DNA of 64,000 bases from Heterotrichella gracilis (GCA_032358255.1 JAULBX010009880.1:44655-108654); one strand, 5' to 3'; shown: positions 23,198 through 32,279, counted from the first letter of the stretch. Made by a program: numbers and translations. Notes: a model not told the origin generated them from the letters alone.

Positions 23198-26100
23198 TAT
23201 TCTTTAATCACTTTGAACGTTGTTTTTGCATCATTATTACTTAGGTAAATTAAATATACGCCATTTGACCATGATTGGCAATTAATCAAGGTGTTTTGTT
23301 CAGTGAATTCTGCTTGATAAATTAACTGCCCGATCAAATTGGTAACTTTTACTGTTGTTTTTGACTTAGGCAGTTCATTAAGTTCAATATTGAAAGTACT
23401 ATTAGATGGATTTGGATAAACTAATCCTGAACTATTCCCTAAACTAATTTTTTCCATACCAACTACTTGATAGTTCTCTAACTCAAACCTACTTATAAAA
23501 CCATCTTGTCCACCGTTAAAGGTACTGTCAATTAAAGCGGCAGTGGTAGAATTATAGGCAATTGGAAAGTCGCTTGAACTTGTGTAACCAACAACATAGA
23601 GTTTCTGACCGAGTCCAACATCACTATTGTGTATGCGGTCTGCTGAAGCTCCGCCAAAGTAATGAGCATGGTAAAAATTTTTACTTTGATTAAAAATGGC
23701 AATAAAACCATCATCGCCAGTTCTCACTGAATCTTTGTACACAATACTTGTTGGTGCGGCTGAAGGTTTTGCAATAGTATCAGAATTAGTCCAACCGCTT
23801 AAATAAACTAGTCCTTCGTCGTCAACAGAAAGTCCATTTACCGAATATTGCTTAGTATTTGTACCTCCTTTACCCCAATATGTACACCATTGTTGATTTA
23901 AGTTGCCATCAAGGTATCCAACAAATGGAGTGTTTCCATTTAATGCGTATTGACTATTGTACGCATTTATCTTGGGAACAAATGGAAAACCTACTCCCTT
24001 GTAGGAAGTACCCGCAAAGTAAACTTCATTAACTAAAGGTTTGTAAACTAATCTATCAATTCCATCCGAATTGTTACCTCCAAAATAACTTGAAAAATCA
24101 GGAGTGCCACTGAGACTATATCTTACTAAAAATCCATCAGATTGACCACTAATAGTGCTTTTGAAAAAAGTGTTGGTTGAGCCAGTAGTGTTTACAGTAG
24201 CCAAATTGGTAGCGTCAGTAAAGCCACATCCAATTACATTCCCACTATTGTCAACAACAATATCAGTCCCTTCATCTTGTGTGAAAGTGCCTCCTCCTCC
24301 TGCATTAGCAGAACCACCATAAAATGTAATCCATTGTGCTGTCATACTTGAATTAAGTTTTCCAAAAATTGCATCAATGTTTGCAGGATTTGCAGTGGTT
24401 GTAGCCCCAAGTGTAGCCTTATAAGCATTAACCACAGGGCAATCAGTTGAATTGGATGATCCCGCTATATAAAGGTTATCTGCACTGTCAATATATATAC
24501 TGTTTATTGCATCACTATTTGAACCGCCGAAATAACGCCTCCATGTTAGCATTAGTTTATTAATTGGATCGCTAGGGTCAGGGCTAAATTTTGCAATAAA
24601 TCCGTCTTGTTTAAATGCTCCTGAAGCTCCACCGTTATTATACTGATTGGTAGCACCAGCTACATTCCATCCAAACATTGTAGTAGATGAAGTGATACCT
24701 CCTACAAAAATATTTCCTTGTGAATCGTGTGCTACTGTGGTTGCCCTATCCTGAGACTCGCCCCCCATATAGGTAGCAACACGTAACGTGTCATCTGCCG
24801 AATAATTCAACATGACCATATCCCAAGTTCCTGACCAAAAAAACACGCCGTTTTGGGTAGGAAATACACCTCCAGTTTCATAACCTACGATGGCACGATT
24901 GCCATTTGGCCTTACATTAACGTCATTAAAAACATCATTTGCTGTTCCACCTTTATAGGTAGAATATTCTAAATTAGTCCCGTTAACTTTCGCGGCAGAG
25001 CCACCTGATGAAGTAGCAGGAGATACCTGAATGATTAACGGTAGAGAGGCGTTATATGAAGATGGTGGAGAAATTTTATATGTATTCGCAACTGTACTGT
25101 ACCATGACGCGTTACCTGAAATAGGAACAACTTGTCCTAAAGTATTAGTTGTGTAAGCTATTGGACGGTTAAGTGTTATATCACCTAAAGTTCCGTCAAT
25201 GGTTAGCTTACCACTAGTGCCATCAATAGAAGTAGAATTAGCCCCGTTTATTTGCATAGTAACCTCATCGAGCATTGCTCCTGGCTTCACAACTAAGTAA
25301 TACTTGATTCCTGAAGCCCCGCTAAAATAATGGAGATCAATGTAAGGATAGTAGTTGGGAATAAAAATCCTTTCGTTGCCCTTGACTCCTTCCACAACAG
25401 TTGATTGAGCGTAACTTAAATAATAATTATAAGTAGTTGAACGAGGTAAAAAATTATGTAAATCAGCAAGTGGGTTATTATTTAAAAATTTATATTGAAT
25501 ACGTTCACAAGTGTCAACTGTACTTTGTACAGTATCCTCATGTTGAAAGACAAAGTTAAATCCATCATGCTCGATATAAATGCTAGGGTTAGTCTGATGA
25601 GTTGAGTACAGTATCTCACTCGCAAATGTAGTATCACTGCGCATTACTTGTCCTTCATTTTTTAAATACAAATGATTAAGGTTTACAGTTTCTCCACTAT
25701 AATCTGGTGGCCAATAAACAGGTGTTTGATTTAATTTAATTGTGGTATAGTCATAATTTGCTCCTGAATTTTTAGACTGACCTACTGAATAAACCACACC
25801 TACGCCATTAACTACCACAGCGCTTGCACAGTCAATATCATTATTCTGACCGTCAATAGTTTTACGCCATGAAGTATTTCCAGCAGGAGTGATTTGATAC
25901 ACAAAAATATCCTTTGTGTTTATTAATTTTTCCCCTGCTCCGTACCAGTGATGTGCGATAGTGTCGTTGCAAATAGAAGGATCAATGGTAGTTGTTCCTA
26001 AATTTGTACTCTCAATATTAACACCATATGGTGTTCCATTAGAGGCAAACAAAACAGTGTGATATTCATAAATTGAACCATTCAACACAGTACCAATAAC

Positions 26101-27072
26101 ACCGATATTTCCAGCGGAATCTTTCGCTAAAGCTGTGGCTCGATTTATATTATTCGCATAATCATAAGTTTTTTGCCAAATAATACTGCCTGTGGAACCA
26201 TCATATTTTATTAAAGTATAATCAAGTCCTGTAGTTGAATTTGTCACCTCACCGCAAATTGTAACATCGCTTCCTGTAAGGATAATTCCATTACTTTTAT
26301 CTGTACTATTTGCTGTACCATCAGTAATGATGGGAGACCAATAGGATGTGCCATTGCTTGAATTTAGCGCATAGGTTACTATATTTGATCCAGTACTACT
26401 GTTGGTTGTATTACCCGTAACATAAACGTATTGACCGTTTGCCGAAAGAACTATTCCAGTTCCAATATCATCAAGTCCGCTACCAGTGTATATATGCGTC
26501 CACGCGATATTACCTGTACTAGCATTAAGTTTCAGAGTAACAATATCGTAATTGCCACTACTGTTTTTTGACTTGCCGGTAACATAAGGGTTACCGCTAG
26601 CATCTAGTGCTAGAGCGTTGGCTTCATCTATTCCTGTTACACCTCGATCATATCGTTTCACCCATATGGCTGAACCGAGAGGTGAAATTTTTATAACAAT
26701 ATAATCTCTGTTAGTGCTACCAGTAGTACCTGTACTAATTCCTGCAACGTAAGCGTTTCCGCTTGCATCAATTTTGATTGCTTTACCAACATCAAAAGAT
26801 CCATTGTTATAGTTGTAAGCATATTTTAAAACACCGGTTGAGTCATATTTAATAGCAATAAGATTTGACGCAGTGCTTAAACCTGAATATCCGGTGGAAA
26901 AAACATTACTATTAGCGTCAATAGAGCCGGCTGAGCTGACCAAAGCATCACTTTGACTGTAGTATTTAATCCAGTCAGTATTTGGAACTACATAAGGCCA
27001 AGGTGCGGGGGTTTGAGTTTTTGCTGATAAAACCACTATGGTTAACACGCAGAGCAAGATTTTTTTTGTCAT
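23197..27072 (-). CDS. Large T9SS cargo with two SBBP-type beta-propeller regions
   Basis: 1291 residues. The signal peptide (1-19) is followed by a first propeller array (about 40-470) with SBBP-type repeats (LIAIKYDSTGVLKY ... DASGNAYVAG ...). A middle module (about 480-720) has HLYLKNEGQV and FNFVFQHED, of the kind found between such arrays. A second propeller array (about 740-1200) has WRRYFGGSNSDAI and related DNLYIAGS blades. The C-terminal sorting domain (about 1215-1291) contains VYPNPSNSTF, NLIGQLIY and GVYLIYLSNN. It is a surface or extracellular protein. Two identical palindrome-bearing repeats lie just upstream at 27161-27227 and may regulate it. Confidence 0.85.
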   Translation of the reverse strand: MTKKILLCVLTIVVLSAKTQTPAPWPYVVPNTDWIKYYSQSDALVSSAGSIDANSNVFSTGYSGLSTASNLIAIKYDSTGVLKYAYNYNNGSFDVGKAIKIDASGNAYVAGISTGTTGSTNRDYIVIKISPLGSAIWVKRYDRGVTGIDEANALALDASGNPYVTGKSKNSSGNYDIVTLKLNASTGNIAWTHIYTGSGLDDIGTGIVLSANGQYVYVTGNTTNSSTGSNIVTYALNSSNGTSYWSPIITDGTANSTDKSNGIILTGSDVTICGEVTNSTTGLDYTLIKYDGSTGSIIWQKTYDYANNINRATALAKDSAGNIGVIGTVLNGSIYEYHTVLFASNGTPYGVNIESTNLGTTTIDPSICNDTIAHHWYGAGEKLINTKDIFVYQITPAGNTSWRKTIDGQNNDIDCASAVVVNGVGVVYSVGQSKNSGANYDYTTIKLNQTPVYWPPDYSGETVNLNHLYLKNEGQVMRSDTTFASEILYSTHQTNPSIYIEHDGFNFVFQHEDTVQSTVDTCERIQYKFLNNNPLADLHNFLPRSTTYNYYLSYAQSTVVEGVKGNERIFIPNYYPYIDLHYFSGASGIKYYLVVKPGAMLDEVTMQINGANSTSIDGTSGKLTIDGTLGDITLNRPIAYTTNTLGQVVPISGNASWYSTVANTYKISPPSSYNASLPLIIQVSPATSSGGSAAKVNGTNLEYSTYKGGTANDVFNDVNVRPNGNRAIVGYETGGVFPTQNGVFFWSGTWDMVMLNYSADDTLRVATYMGGESQDRATTVAHDSQGNIFVGGITSSTTMFGWNVAGATNQYNNGGASGAFKQDGFIAKFSPDPSDPINKLMLTWRRYFGGSNSDAINSIYIDSADNLYIAGSSNSTDCPVVNAYKATLGATTTANPANIDAIFGKLNSSMTAQWITFYGGSANAGGGGTFTQDEGTDIVVDNSGNVIGCGFTDATNLATVNTTGSTNTFFKSTISGQSDGFLVRYSLSGTPDFSSYFGGNNSDGIDRLVYKPLVNEVYFAGTSYKGVGFPFVPKINAYNSQYALNGNTPFVGYLDGNLNQQWCTYWGKGGTNTKQYSVNGLSVDDEGLVYLSGWTNSDTIAKPSAAPTSIVYKDSVRTGDDGFIAIFNQSKNFYHAHYFGGASADRIHNSDVGLGQKLYVVGYTSSSDFPIAYNSTTAALIDSTFNGGQDGFISRFELENYQVVGMEKISLGNSSGLVYPNPSNSTFNIELNELPKSKTTVKVTNLIGQLIYQAEFTEQNTLINCQSWSNGVYLIYLSNNDAKTTFKVIKE

Positions 27073-27160
27073 AAGATTGGTTAGGTTTCTTAATTTGTAA
27101 AATTGTTTGCTTAGGGATACAAACTTCTGACAACAGAATTTTAAATCCTAGAACTTTCGG

Positions 27161-27227
27161 GTGCGTTAAACGCACATTTTAACAATTGAAGCAACTATCG
27201 TGTGCGTTAAACGCACATTTTAACAAT
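27161..27227. promoter_or_regulatory. Duplicated palindromic operator-like site
   Basis: Two identical 26-bp repeats start at 27161 and 27202, 41 bases apart. Each contains the palindrome GTGCGTTAAACGCAC, arms GTGCGTT and AACGCAC around a central A (27161-27175 and 27202-27216). A spacing near four helical turns puts both on the same DNA face. They lie in front of the 1291-residue gene and just past the end of an HTH gene, which makes a dimeric repressor or activator site likely. Confidence 0.65.
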
Positions 27228-27229
27228 CA

Positions 27230-27637
27230 CTAATCGGTCGCAGAAATTTTGATATTATTTTCTGAGACTTTTGAATAATTTCTTTTTACTGTTAAGAGAA
27301 TAATTTTAAGCTGATCTCTCGCGAAATTTGTTTTGATCTTGCGCGTGTCATATAAATCAAAAAATATACGTTGAATTTCGTCTGCCGAATTTGATTTAAT
27401 TTCCATGCAATCCAGTAAATCTGCAATTGCAACAATTTCCGTAACCGTTGTGTTTAAACATTCGGCAATAGTTTTTAATCTATCATGTGTAAATGTGGCC
27501 TTAGCAGTTTCAATTCTTGTATAAGAACTCCTATCAATATTCAAATTAACGGCCACATAGAACTGGGTTAAATCCCTCAACCTTCTTACACCAATAATAA
27601 CAAGGATAATATTGAGACTGTAGTTGGATTGCTGCAT
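27230..27637 (-). CDS. XRE-like HTH regulator
   Basis: 135 residues from ATG 27637. A longer in-frame extension to 27847 crosses a large inverted repeat and encodes an unlikely sequence, so it is rejected. The N-terminal half has a Cro/CI-type helix-turn-helix with the pattern LRRLRDLTQFYVA-like helix (here VRRLRDLTQFYVAVNL), then SSYTRIETAKATFTHDRLKTIAE and the closing LNTTVTEIVAI. The C-terminal half is helical and may dimerise. The duplicated palindromes just beyond its end are an obvious candidate binding site, either for autoregulation of the island or for control of the neighbouring large T9SS gene. Confidence 0.75.
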   Translation of the reverse strand: MQQSNYSLNIILVIIGVRRLRDLTQFYVAVNLNIDRSSYTRIETAKATFTHDRLKTIAECLNTTVTEIVAIADLLDCMEIKSNSADEIQRIFFDLYDTRKIKTNFARDQLKIILLTVKRNYSKVSENNIKISATD

Positions 27638-27732
27638 ATATTTGGGTATAAAATTATTACTGCATTGAAAATTAATTATTAAAACAAAAAGAGGTTTCCT
27701 TAAAAAAAAAGCGGGCGTACAACAGTACTGCC

Positions 27733-27844
27733 CTACCTTCAAGGAACCGCGAAGCCCCCCTAGTATGAACAGTAAAGCGCACGCCCTTTCGGACGCTGCT
27801 TCACCATTGCATACTAGTTTTAAATTCGCGGTTTTAGAAGGTAG
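27733..27844. repeat. 112-bp nested inverted repeat (cruciform or structured RNA)
   Basis: Three nested paired blocks: CTACCTTC (27733-27740) with GAAGGTAG (27837-27844), AACCGCGAA (27745-27753) with TTCGCGGTT (27825-27833), and CTAGTATG (27760-27767) with CATACTAG (27810-27817). An inner imperfect stem (GTAAAGCG against CGCTGCTTCAC) extends it. All arms line up in order, so a single long interrupted stem forms. Confidence 0.75.
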
Positions 27845-27847
27845 CAA

Positions 27848-28140
27848 TCAGTTTACAACGTATATATCTTTTTATTTACTTTTTCCTTGTCTAATATTAT
27901 ACAGATTAAAATTCAGAGCTAAAGTAGCAAAAAGATCAATTCGGAATATTCCAATTATGTAATTCTCATCTTTTTTGTTTTTATATATTTTATTGATCGA
28001 ATGTATATCATTGTATTAACCTTGTCAAGGGGATAAACCCTTTTTGTTACGAGGTAAAACCCCTTTTTTCACCTATTAATACTTTTTTTTTAGAATAACT
28101 GTTTCATTTTCGGAATAAGTGAGTTGTATGGTTTTTTGAA
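27848..28140. other. Gene-free gap with terminator-like sequences
   Basis: Very AT-rich. Near 28025-28075 two short terminator-like sequences follow one another, each a G-run and C-run before a T-run (AAGGGGATAAACCCTTTTT and GAGGTAAAACCCCTTTTTT). No gene or repeat other than these was seen. Confidence 0.4.
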
Positions 28141-28479
28141 TTACCTCCTATTATCATTAACAAAATTTGAATCTTCCACAGATAATTTCGGTTTTCGTAT
28201 TTTTCTAACTTTTAAATTCAAATTGTCAATGTCATTTATTATCTCCTCACCAAAATATTCTGTCATGTTTTTGCGCGTGTATACGAGTTGTTGAGTAATT
28301 TCTTTTAAAAATTTAAGCCTATAGTCTTTCCGTGCATAAGCCATTTTTGCTACTTCGAGGTACATGCCAAGTTGATTGGTCTTACCATATTCAAATATTT
28401 TTAAATAAATATTCTCGATCTGTTGACTGTTTTCTTTTACCAAAATGAAAGCACTATTTAGTCCAAAATTAATATTCAA
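28141..28479 (-). CDS. Small helical protein of unknown function (112 aa)
   Basis: 112 residues, mainly helical with many charged and aromatic residues (LEVAKMAYARKDYRLKFLKEI), no signal or membrane segment and a basic C-terminus. I do not recognise a family. It lies alone between an AT-rich gap and the HEPN-type gene, both on the minus strand. Its place within the accessory island is the only functional hint. Confidence 0.5.
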   Translation of the reverse strand: MNINFGLNSAFILVKENSQQIENIYLKIFEYGKTNQLGMYLEVAKMAYARKDYRLKFLKEITQQLVYTRKNMTEYFGEEIINDIDNLNLKVRKIRKPKLSVEDSNFVNDNRR

Positions 28480-28619
28480 AATCCATTTATAAAATAAGTA
28501 GTACTACCCGATTTTTATGTTTTTAACTACCTAGTTTTTTTTCTCGCCACTAAAGTATATCATAAAAAGTGATTTGTCAACGTCGAAAAACGACAGGCTT
28601 TTGTCGCTAATCCGACATG

Positions 28620-29213
28620 TTACTGACCATTGGTCTTTCTTTTAATTGCCTTCTGTGTTCGCTGCCTTTCACGGTTTACAATATCTATAACGATATCAAA
28701 AGGAACCATTGCGAGAGAAACGAGTTCATCTTTGTCAACAGTATTAATATCAACACCGTCGAACGCTGGATTCATCGCAAATTCAAAGTTTAAAACCCAA
28801 TGCAGGTGTATTTTTCTCGAAAGTTCTTTTATTTGTTGGAGGTAATTAACCTTTATATCTCTTAAACTATCTGAGATTAAATCCGTTAATTCGTGTGCGA
28901 CTTCATTTCTATATTTTTGTAGCTCTTCAATTTTATTAACATCTTCTTGGACTATAGCTCCTTCATTTTTCCACCATAATGCTGAAGCTAAAACAACATT
29001 CTTAGCTTTTAACATTTTGACTTTACTTTTGTATTCGCTCTCAGAGCCGCCAAGATCAATAAAAAAGTTTTTTGGAGTACCGACAAGATAGTTTATTAAA
29101 ATATCGTAAGCAATGATGTAACTTGACGCACACGTAAACTGATAACGCATTTCATCCCTATTGAGGAATTTCAGCCAGTCTCGTGCTATTTTGTCTTTAT
29201 TACTATTTTCCAT
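28620..29213 (-). CDS. HEPN-domain-like protein, possible ribonuclease of a defence or stress module
   Basis: 197 residues, all helical. The segment ELQKYRNEVAHELTDLI holds RNEVAH (102-107), the R-x4-H motif of HEPN domains, which in active members cuts RNA. The length and the extra C-terminal helices fit larger HEPN proteins of the abortive-infection kind. No adjacent nucleotidyltransferase (MNT) partner is visible, unlike classical HEPN-MNT toxin-antitoxin pairs. It is divergent from the nuclease-protease gene pair that follows on the plus strand. Motif seen; the role is inferred. Confidence 0.6.
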   Translation of the reverse strand: MENSNKDKIARDWLKFLNRDEMRYQFTCASSYIIAYDILINYLVGTPKNFFIDLGGSESEYKSKVKMLKAKNVVLASALWWKNEGAIVQEDVNKIEELQKYRNEVAHELTDLISDSLRDIKVNYLQQIKELSRKIHLHWVLNFEFAMNPAFDGVDINTVDKDELVSLAMVPFDIVIDIVNRERQRTQKAIKRKTNGQ

Positions 29214-29305
29214 AATTGTCTACATTAGTGAAACGGAAATCTAATAAATAAATTGATACCAAAGGGCAATTGTCCTTTTTTCTATAATAATTCTTACTTT
29301 TAAGA

Positions 29306-29707
29306 ATGGAAATGTGGATACCTTATTTAATTCAATTTGTCATTCTCTTCGCAACAATTGTGTCAACCCATTTGGTTGTTTCCAAGCAAGTAAAAAAGAA
29401 TAAAAAATCAGATTGGATAGAAAAAATACGTTCAGAAGTAAGTGTTTTTGCGTCAGAGATAATGGCTGTTTCAACAAACTTAAGTACGCATCAGTTGCTT
29501 GATCTAAATAGAGTAGCACATCGGATAATACTCCTTTTAGATTCAGAAGATATTTTTCAAAAGGAGCTGGAAAGTGAAATTTCCTCTGTGATGGTTCTAT
29601 TAACAAAGCCAATAACCGAGGGTCATTTATTCCAATTTACAATCAAGCATAATTCAATTGTCATAAAGACGAAAAATATCATCAAAGATCAGACCAAAAG
29701 AATTTAG
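29306..29707 (+). CDS. Single-TM membrane protein, probable partner of the nuclease-peptidase gene
   Basis: 133 residues. An N-terminal membrane helix (about 4-24, IPYLIQFVILFATIVSTHLVV) precedes a cytoplasmic helical domain with charged segments (KKNKKSDWIEKIRSEVSVFA). No enzyme motif. It ends 44 bases before the 433-residue gene on the same strand, so the two probably form an operon. A membrane sensor or anchor for that nuclease or its target is possible. The topology resembles the 2-TM protein at 33631, suggesting related modules in the island. Function unknown. Confidence 0.55.
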   Translation: MEMWIPYLIQFVILFATIVSTHLVVSKQVKKNKKSDWIEKIRSEVSVFASEIMAVSTNLSTHQLLDLNRVAHRIILLLDSEDIFQKELESEISSVMVLLTKPITEGHLFQFTIKHNSIVIKTKNIIKDQTKRI

Positions 29708-29751
29708 ATTCTAATATAAGATAGATAAAGTAGAAAACAACTTAAGTCAGC

Positions 29752-31053
29752 ATGAAAAAAAATATTCAAAAAGATACCATCAGTTCAGTTGAAAAAGGAA
29801 ATCGATTTGAAAAGCGCAGTCTTGAAATAATTAAGCGAGCCTTAGATGAAGGAAGTTTAGGGATTAAGGATTACATAAAAATATTAGAAAAGCCTGCCTA
29901 TTATTCTGATGACAGAAAAGGGAATATTACATTTGACTTATCAATTGAGGTTTGGCCTCCGAACGCAAAAAGGTTTGTCCTAGTATATATAATAGAATGC
30001 AAAGACTATTCTAAACCTATACCAGTAGACGATCTTGAAGAATTTTACGGCAAAGTACTTCAAGTCGCAGAAGGCTGTGCTAAGCCAGTGTTTATTGCAA
30101 ACAACGCGTTTCAACAAGGCTCATTTAACTACGCTGAATCTAAACGAATGATGTTAATTAGAGCCGAAGAAGGTACGGATCATCAAATTATTTTGCATAA
30201 AAAGAGTGGAAGTCCGGGAGAATCGGAGCTAAATTACTTGCGCAACATTATTGATGTCAAGGGTTTTGAATTGCTTTGCAAAAACATGGACAAGGCTTTG
30301 GAAAATGCGTTTAGAGATGCTACTACTCCGAAAATATTTGAACTAAGCCATAATTTAAAAGATTTAACCAAGAAAGAAATTGAAGTTCAGACTGATTCTA
30401 TCTTAAAGAAAATAAATCCAAGTGTTTTTAAAGATGGTAGTCCACTATTTTTATCAGTAATAGAGGGTTATATTAAATCTTTAGGAATCGATATCGTTAC
30501 AATGCCTCGCAGTTCTGAATACTTAGGGCACAGTGATCTTTACAATAATAAAATATCGATCAATTCAGGAATTATCAATACACAAGCGCATTTATTTGTT
30601 TTGGCGCACGAATTGGGTCATTTTATTTTACATCAGGATTTAGTAATTGACCAAAAGGATTATGATGACTTTCCCGATCCTGTTTTGAGTTTTAAAACTT
30701 TTAAGTATGTGCCATTTAATCCAGAGAACTGTGATTTTTCACATATCAGGCATTGGATTGAATGGCAAGCAAATTATTTTGCTGAAAGTCTTGTTTTACC
30801 TTGGTTCGCTTTAAAAGCAAAATTATGGTTTTATCAAGGTGAATTAGGAATGCAGGAGGGCAAGTTGTATTTAACTAACCATGAAGTAAATAATGATAAC
30901 GCAAATAAAATTATTGCAAAGCTCTCACGATATTATAACGCTACACCAACTGCCATTATTTTTAGGCTCAAAGAGCTCGATTTATTTGAGGAATATACTA
31001 ACATAAAATCAATAAGAGAAATTATGGTAGAGTATTCAGACTCTTTTGTATAA
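29752..31053 (+). CDS. PD-(D/E)XK nuclease-like plus ImmA/IrrE-type metallopeptidase fusion
   Basis: 433 residues. The N-terminal domain (about 14-145) has the Mrr-like restriction-nuclease pattern: an early KGNRFEKRS, Asp 62 in NITFDLSIEV, and the Glu-x-Lys of IIECKDY (82-84). The C-terminal domain (about 230-400) is a zinc peptidase of the ImmA/IrrE kind, with HELGH at 286-290 and a following WQANYFAESLVLP bearing the third ligand Glu. Such peptidases often cleave repressors after DNA damage or phage infection. Fusion to a nuclease-like domain suggests a sensor-effector. It follows a membrane protein gene. Both domains are visible; their coupling is inferred. Confidence 0.75.
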   Translation: MKKNIQKDTISSVEKGNRFEKRSLEIIKRALDEGSLGIKDYIKILEKPAYYSDDRKGNITFDLSIEVWPPNAKRFVLVYIIECKDYSKPIPVDDLEEFYGKVLQVAEGCAKPVFIANNAFQQGSFNYAESKRMMLIRAEEGTDHQIILHKKSGSPGESELNYLRNIIDVKGFELLCKNMDKALENAFRDATTPKIFELSHNLKDLTKKEIEVQTDSILKKINPSVFKDGSPLFLSVIEGYIKSLGIDIVTMPRSSEYLGHSDLYNNKISINSGIINTQAHLFVLAHELGHFILHQDLVIDQKDYDDFPDPVLSFKTFKYVPFNPENCDFSHIRHWIEWQANYFAESLVLPWFALKAKLWFYQGELGMQEGKLYLTNHEVNNDNANKIIAKLSRYYNATPTAIIFRLKELDLFEEYTNIKSIREIMVEYSDSFV

Positions 31054-31140
31054 CCGCTAAATAAAAATAATAACTGAAATAGATTTTTCTCTGAACTGGA
31101 TTAAATATATAGATTACAATCTGCCAGCCATATTTTGTTT

Positions 31141-32100
31141 TTAATAAAACTGCTTTAAGTCAGACATTTTTACTTTTATTGATGGGTCGTAAAATGCTAC
31201 TTTTGTTATTAAGTTATTTAAATCGTTATCGTTATAACGGTAACCTAAAATGATTTCCGTAATTGTAAATTTTGGAACTTCGTATTTATTATTTTCAAGA
31301 TCTTGCAAGTCTGGATAAGAATCCTTATTGCCTTTATGAAAGTTGAATATAGGTAGCTGAAAATAGGAAATATTGTCACGCTTATTTAACTTATCCCGAT
31401 AGGTTAATGGATATGTAACTTTGCCATCGTAACTGATGGTTTGTGATATTCTTTTATCAAATAACAATCGAATTTCTTGTTCAAAGTCATATATTGGGAG
31501 TTTTATGAAGGCAGCTATTTTAGTTTCCAATATTTCATTTTGAGTTATTTCATTAAGCTCTTTGATGCAGTCAAAAGTAGAAAGATCGTAAAAGCATTTT
31601 GCTAAATAAAAACTTCTCCAAGTTCCGATGTCATTCTCTCGCTTTAGTCTTATTACAACACCATGACCATCTTTTCCATGAAGCTTCCAAAGAAGATGTT
31701 TCTTCTTTTTTGGATCTTCATTTAATATAGTTTCGGCGGAACACATAGAAAAGCAATATAACTCTTCTTTAACTTTTTCGTCTGAATCCGTCTTCAATAA
31801 AAGGGCTTTTCTTGCGTATTCGAGTTCAAATTTGTCGTCCATATTAAGAAGATTATACAACCTAAAATGTCCGGTGTTTAAAATGCTAAAGAGCGAGTCG
31901 ATAGATGTAAAATGAATGAAGTCATTTTCGCGATCGAAAAAGAAAGGAGTGTTTTTTAGTTTGTAATTTTCCTTTGGTAAATTCCAATCCCGTCTTCTAT
32001 AGTTACCTTTATCAACCTCCTCTTCATTTTTAAACCACCAAGAATCAATTTTAAAGCCTATTTCTTCTATTTTTCTTATGAGTTCATTTACTTTGTTCAT
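31141..32100 (-). CDS. DUF2971-like protein
   Basis: 319 residues. The pattern FIHFTSIDSLFSILNTGHFRLYN, MDDKFELEYA, ELYCFSMCSAET and LLWKLHGKDGHGVVIRLK is that of DUF2971 proteins: H-x-T-S start, N-D/M-D-x-x-E centre, C-F-S block, and L-W-x-H-G-x-G-x-G-V-x-I block. Members occur in phage-defence islands and plasmids, but the biochemical role is not established to me. Here it lies convergent with the nuclease-peptidase gene and divergent from the STAS-GHKL operon. No signal or membrane segment. Confidence 0.65.
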   Translation of the reverse strand: MNKVNELIRKIEEIGFKIDSWWFKNEEEVDKGNYRRRDWNLPKENYKLKNTPFFFDRENDFIHFTSIDSLFSILNTGHFRLYNLLNMDDKFELEYARKALLLKTDSDEKVKEELYCFSMCSAETILNEDPKKKKHLLWKLHGKDGHGVVIRLKRENDIGTWRSFYLAKCFYDLSTFDCIKELNEITQNEILETKIAAFIKLPIYDFEQEIRLLFDKRISQTISYDGKVTYPLTYRDKLNKRDNISYFQLPIFNFHKGNKDSYPDLQDLENNKYEVPKFTITEIILGYRYNDNDLNNLITKVAFYDPSIKVKMSDLKQFY

Positions 32101-32230
32101 TTTCTAGTCGGGATTTGTCTGGCTGGTCGCTTGCAACAGATAGCGATTACGCTTCCGTTTTATATTAAGCCAATTTATACATTTAAGGAGTAATTCAGAG
32201 CATATCTTACAAAAAGTTGAGATATATTTT

Positions 32231-32260
32231 TTGGAAAAATGCTAGATTCTGTTAAATTTG
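32231..32260 (+). promoter_or_regulatory. Promoter of the STAS-GHKL operon
   Basis: TTG at 32231-32233, 19-base spacer, TAAATTTG at 32253-32260: a perfect match to TTG-N19-TAnnTTTG. Because transcription would begin near 32267, the ATG at 32262 is unlikely and the start at 32280 is preferred. Confidence 0.7.
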
Positions 32261-32279
32261 ATTGCCCTCAACTTTCTAC

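Noticed and set aside
27733-27844. Integron attC site or retron RNA
   Set aside because: No RYYYAAC/GTTRRRY core pair fits, and no integrase or reverse transcriptase gene is near. Left as an unassigned inverted repeat.
27638-27847. N-terminal extension of the HTH regulator
   Set aside because: The extension runs through the inverted repeat and encodes residues unlike any HTH protein; the ATG at 27637 gives a normal-length regulator.
28620-29213. Classical HEPN-MNT toxin-antitoxin pair
   Set aside because: No nucleotidyltransferase (GS-x-D-x-D) gene lies next to the HEPN-type gene.
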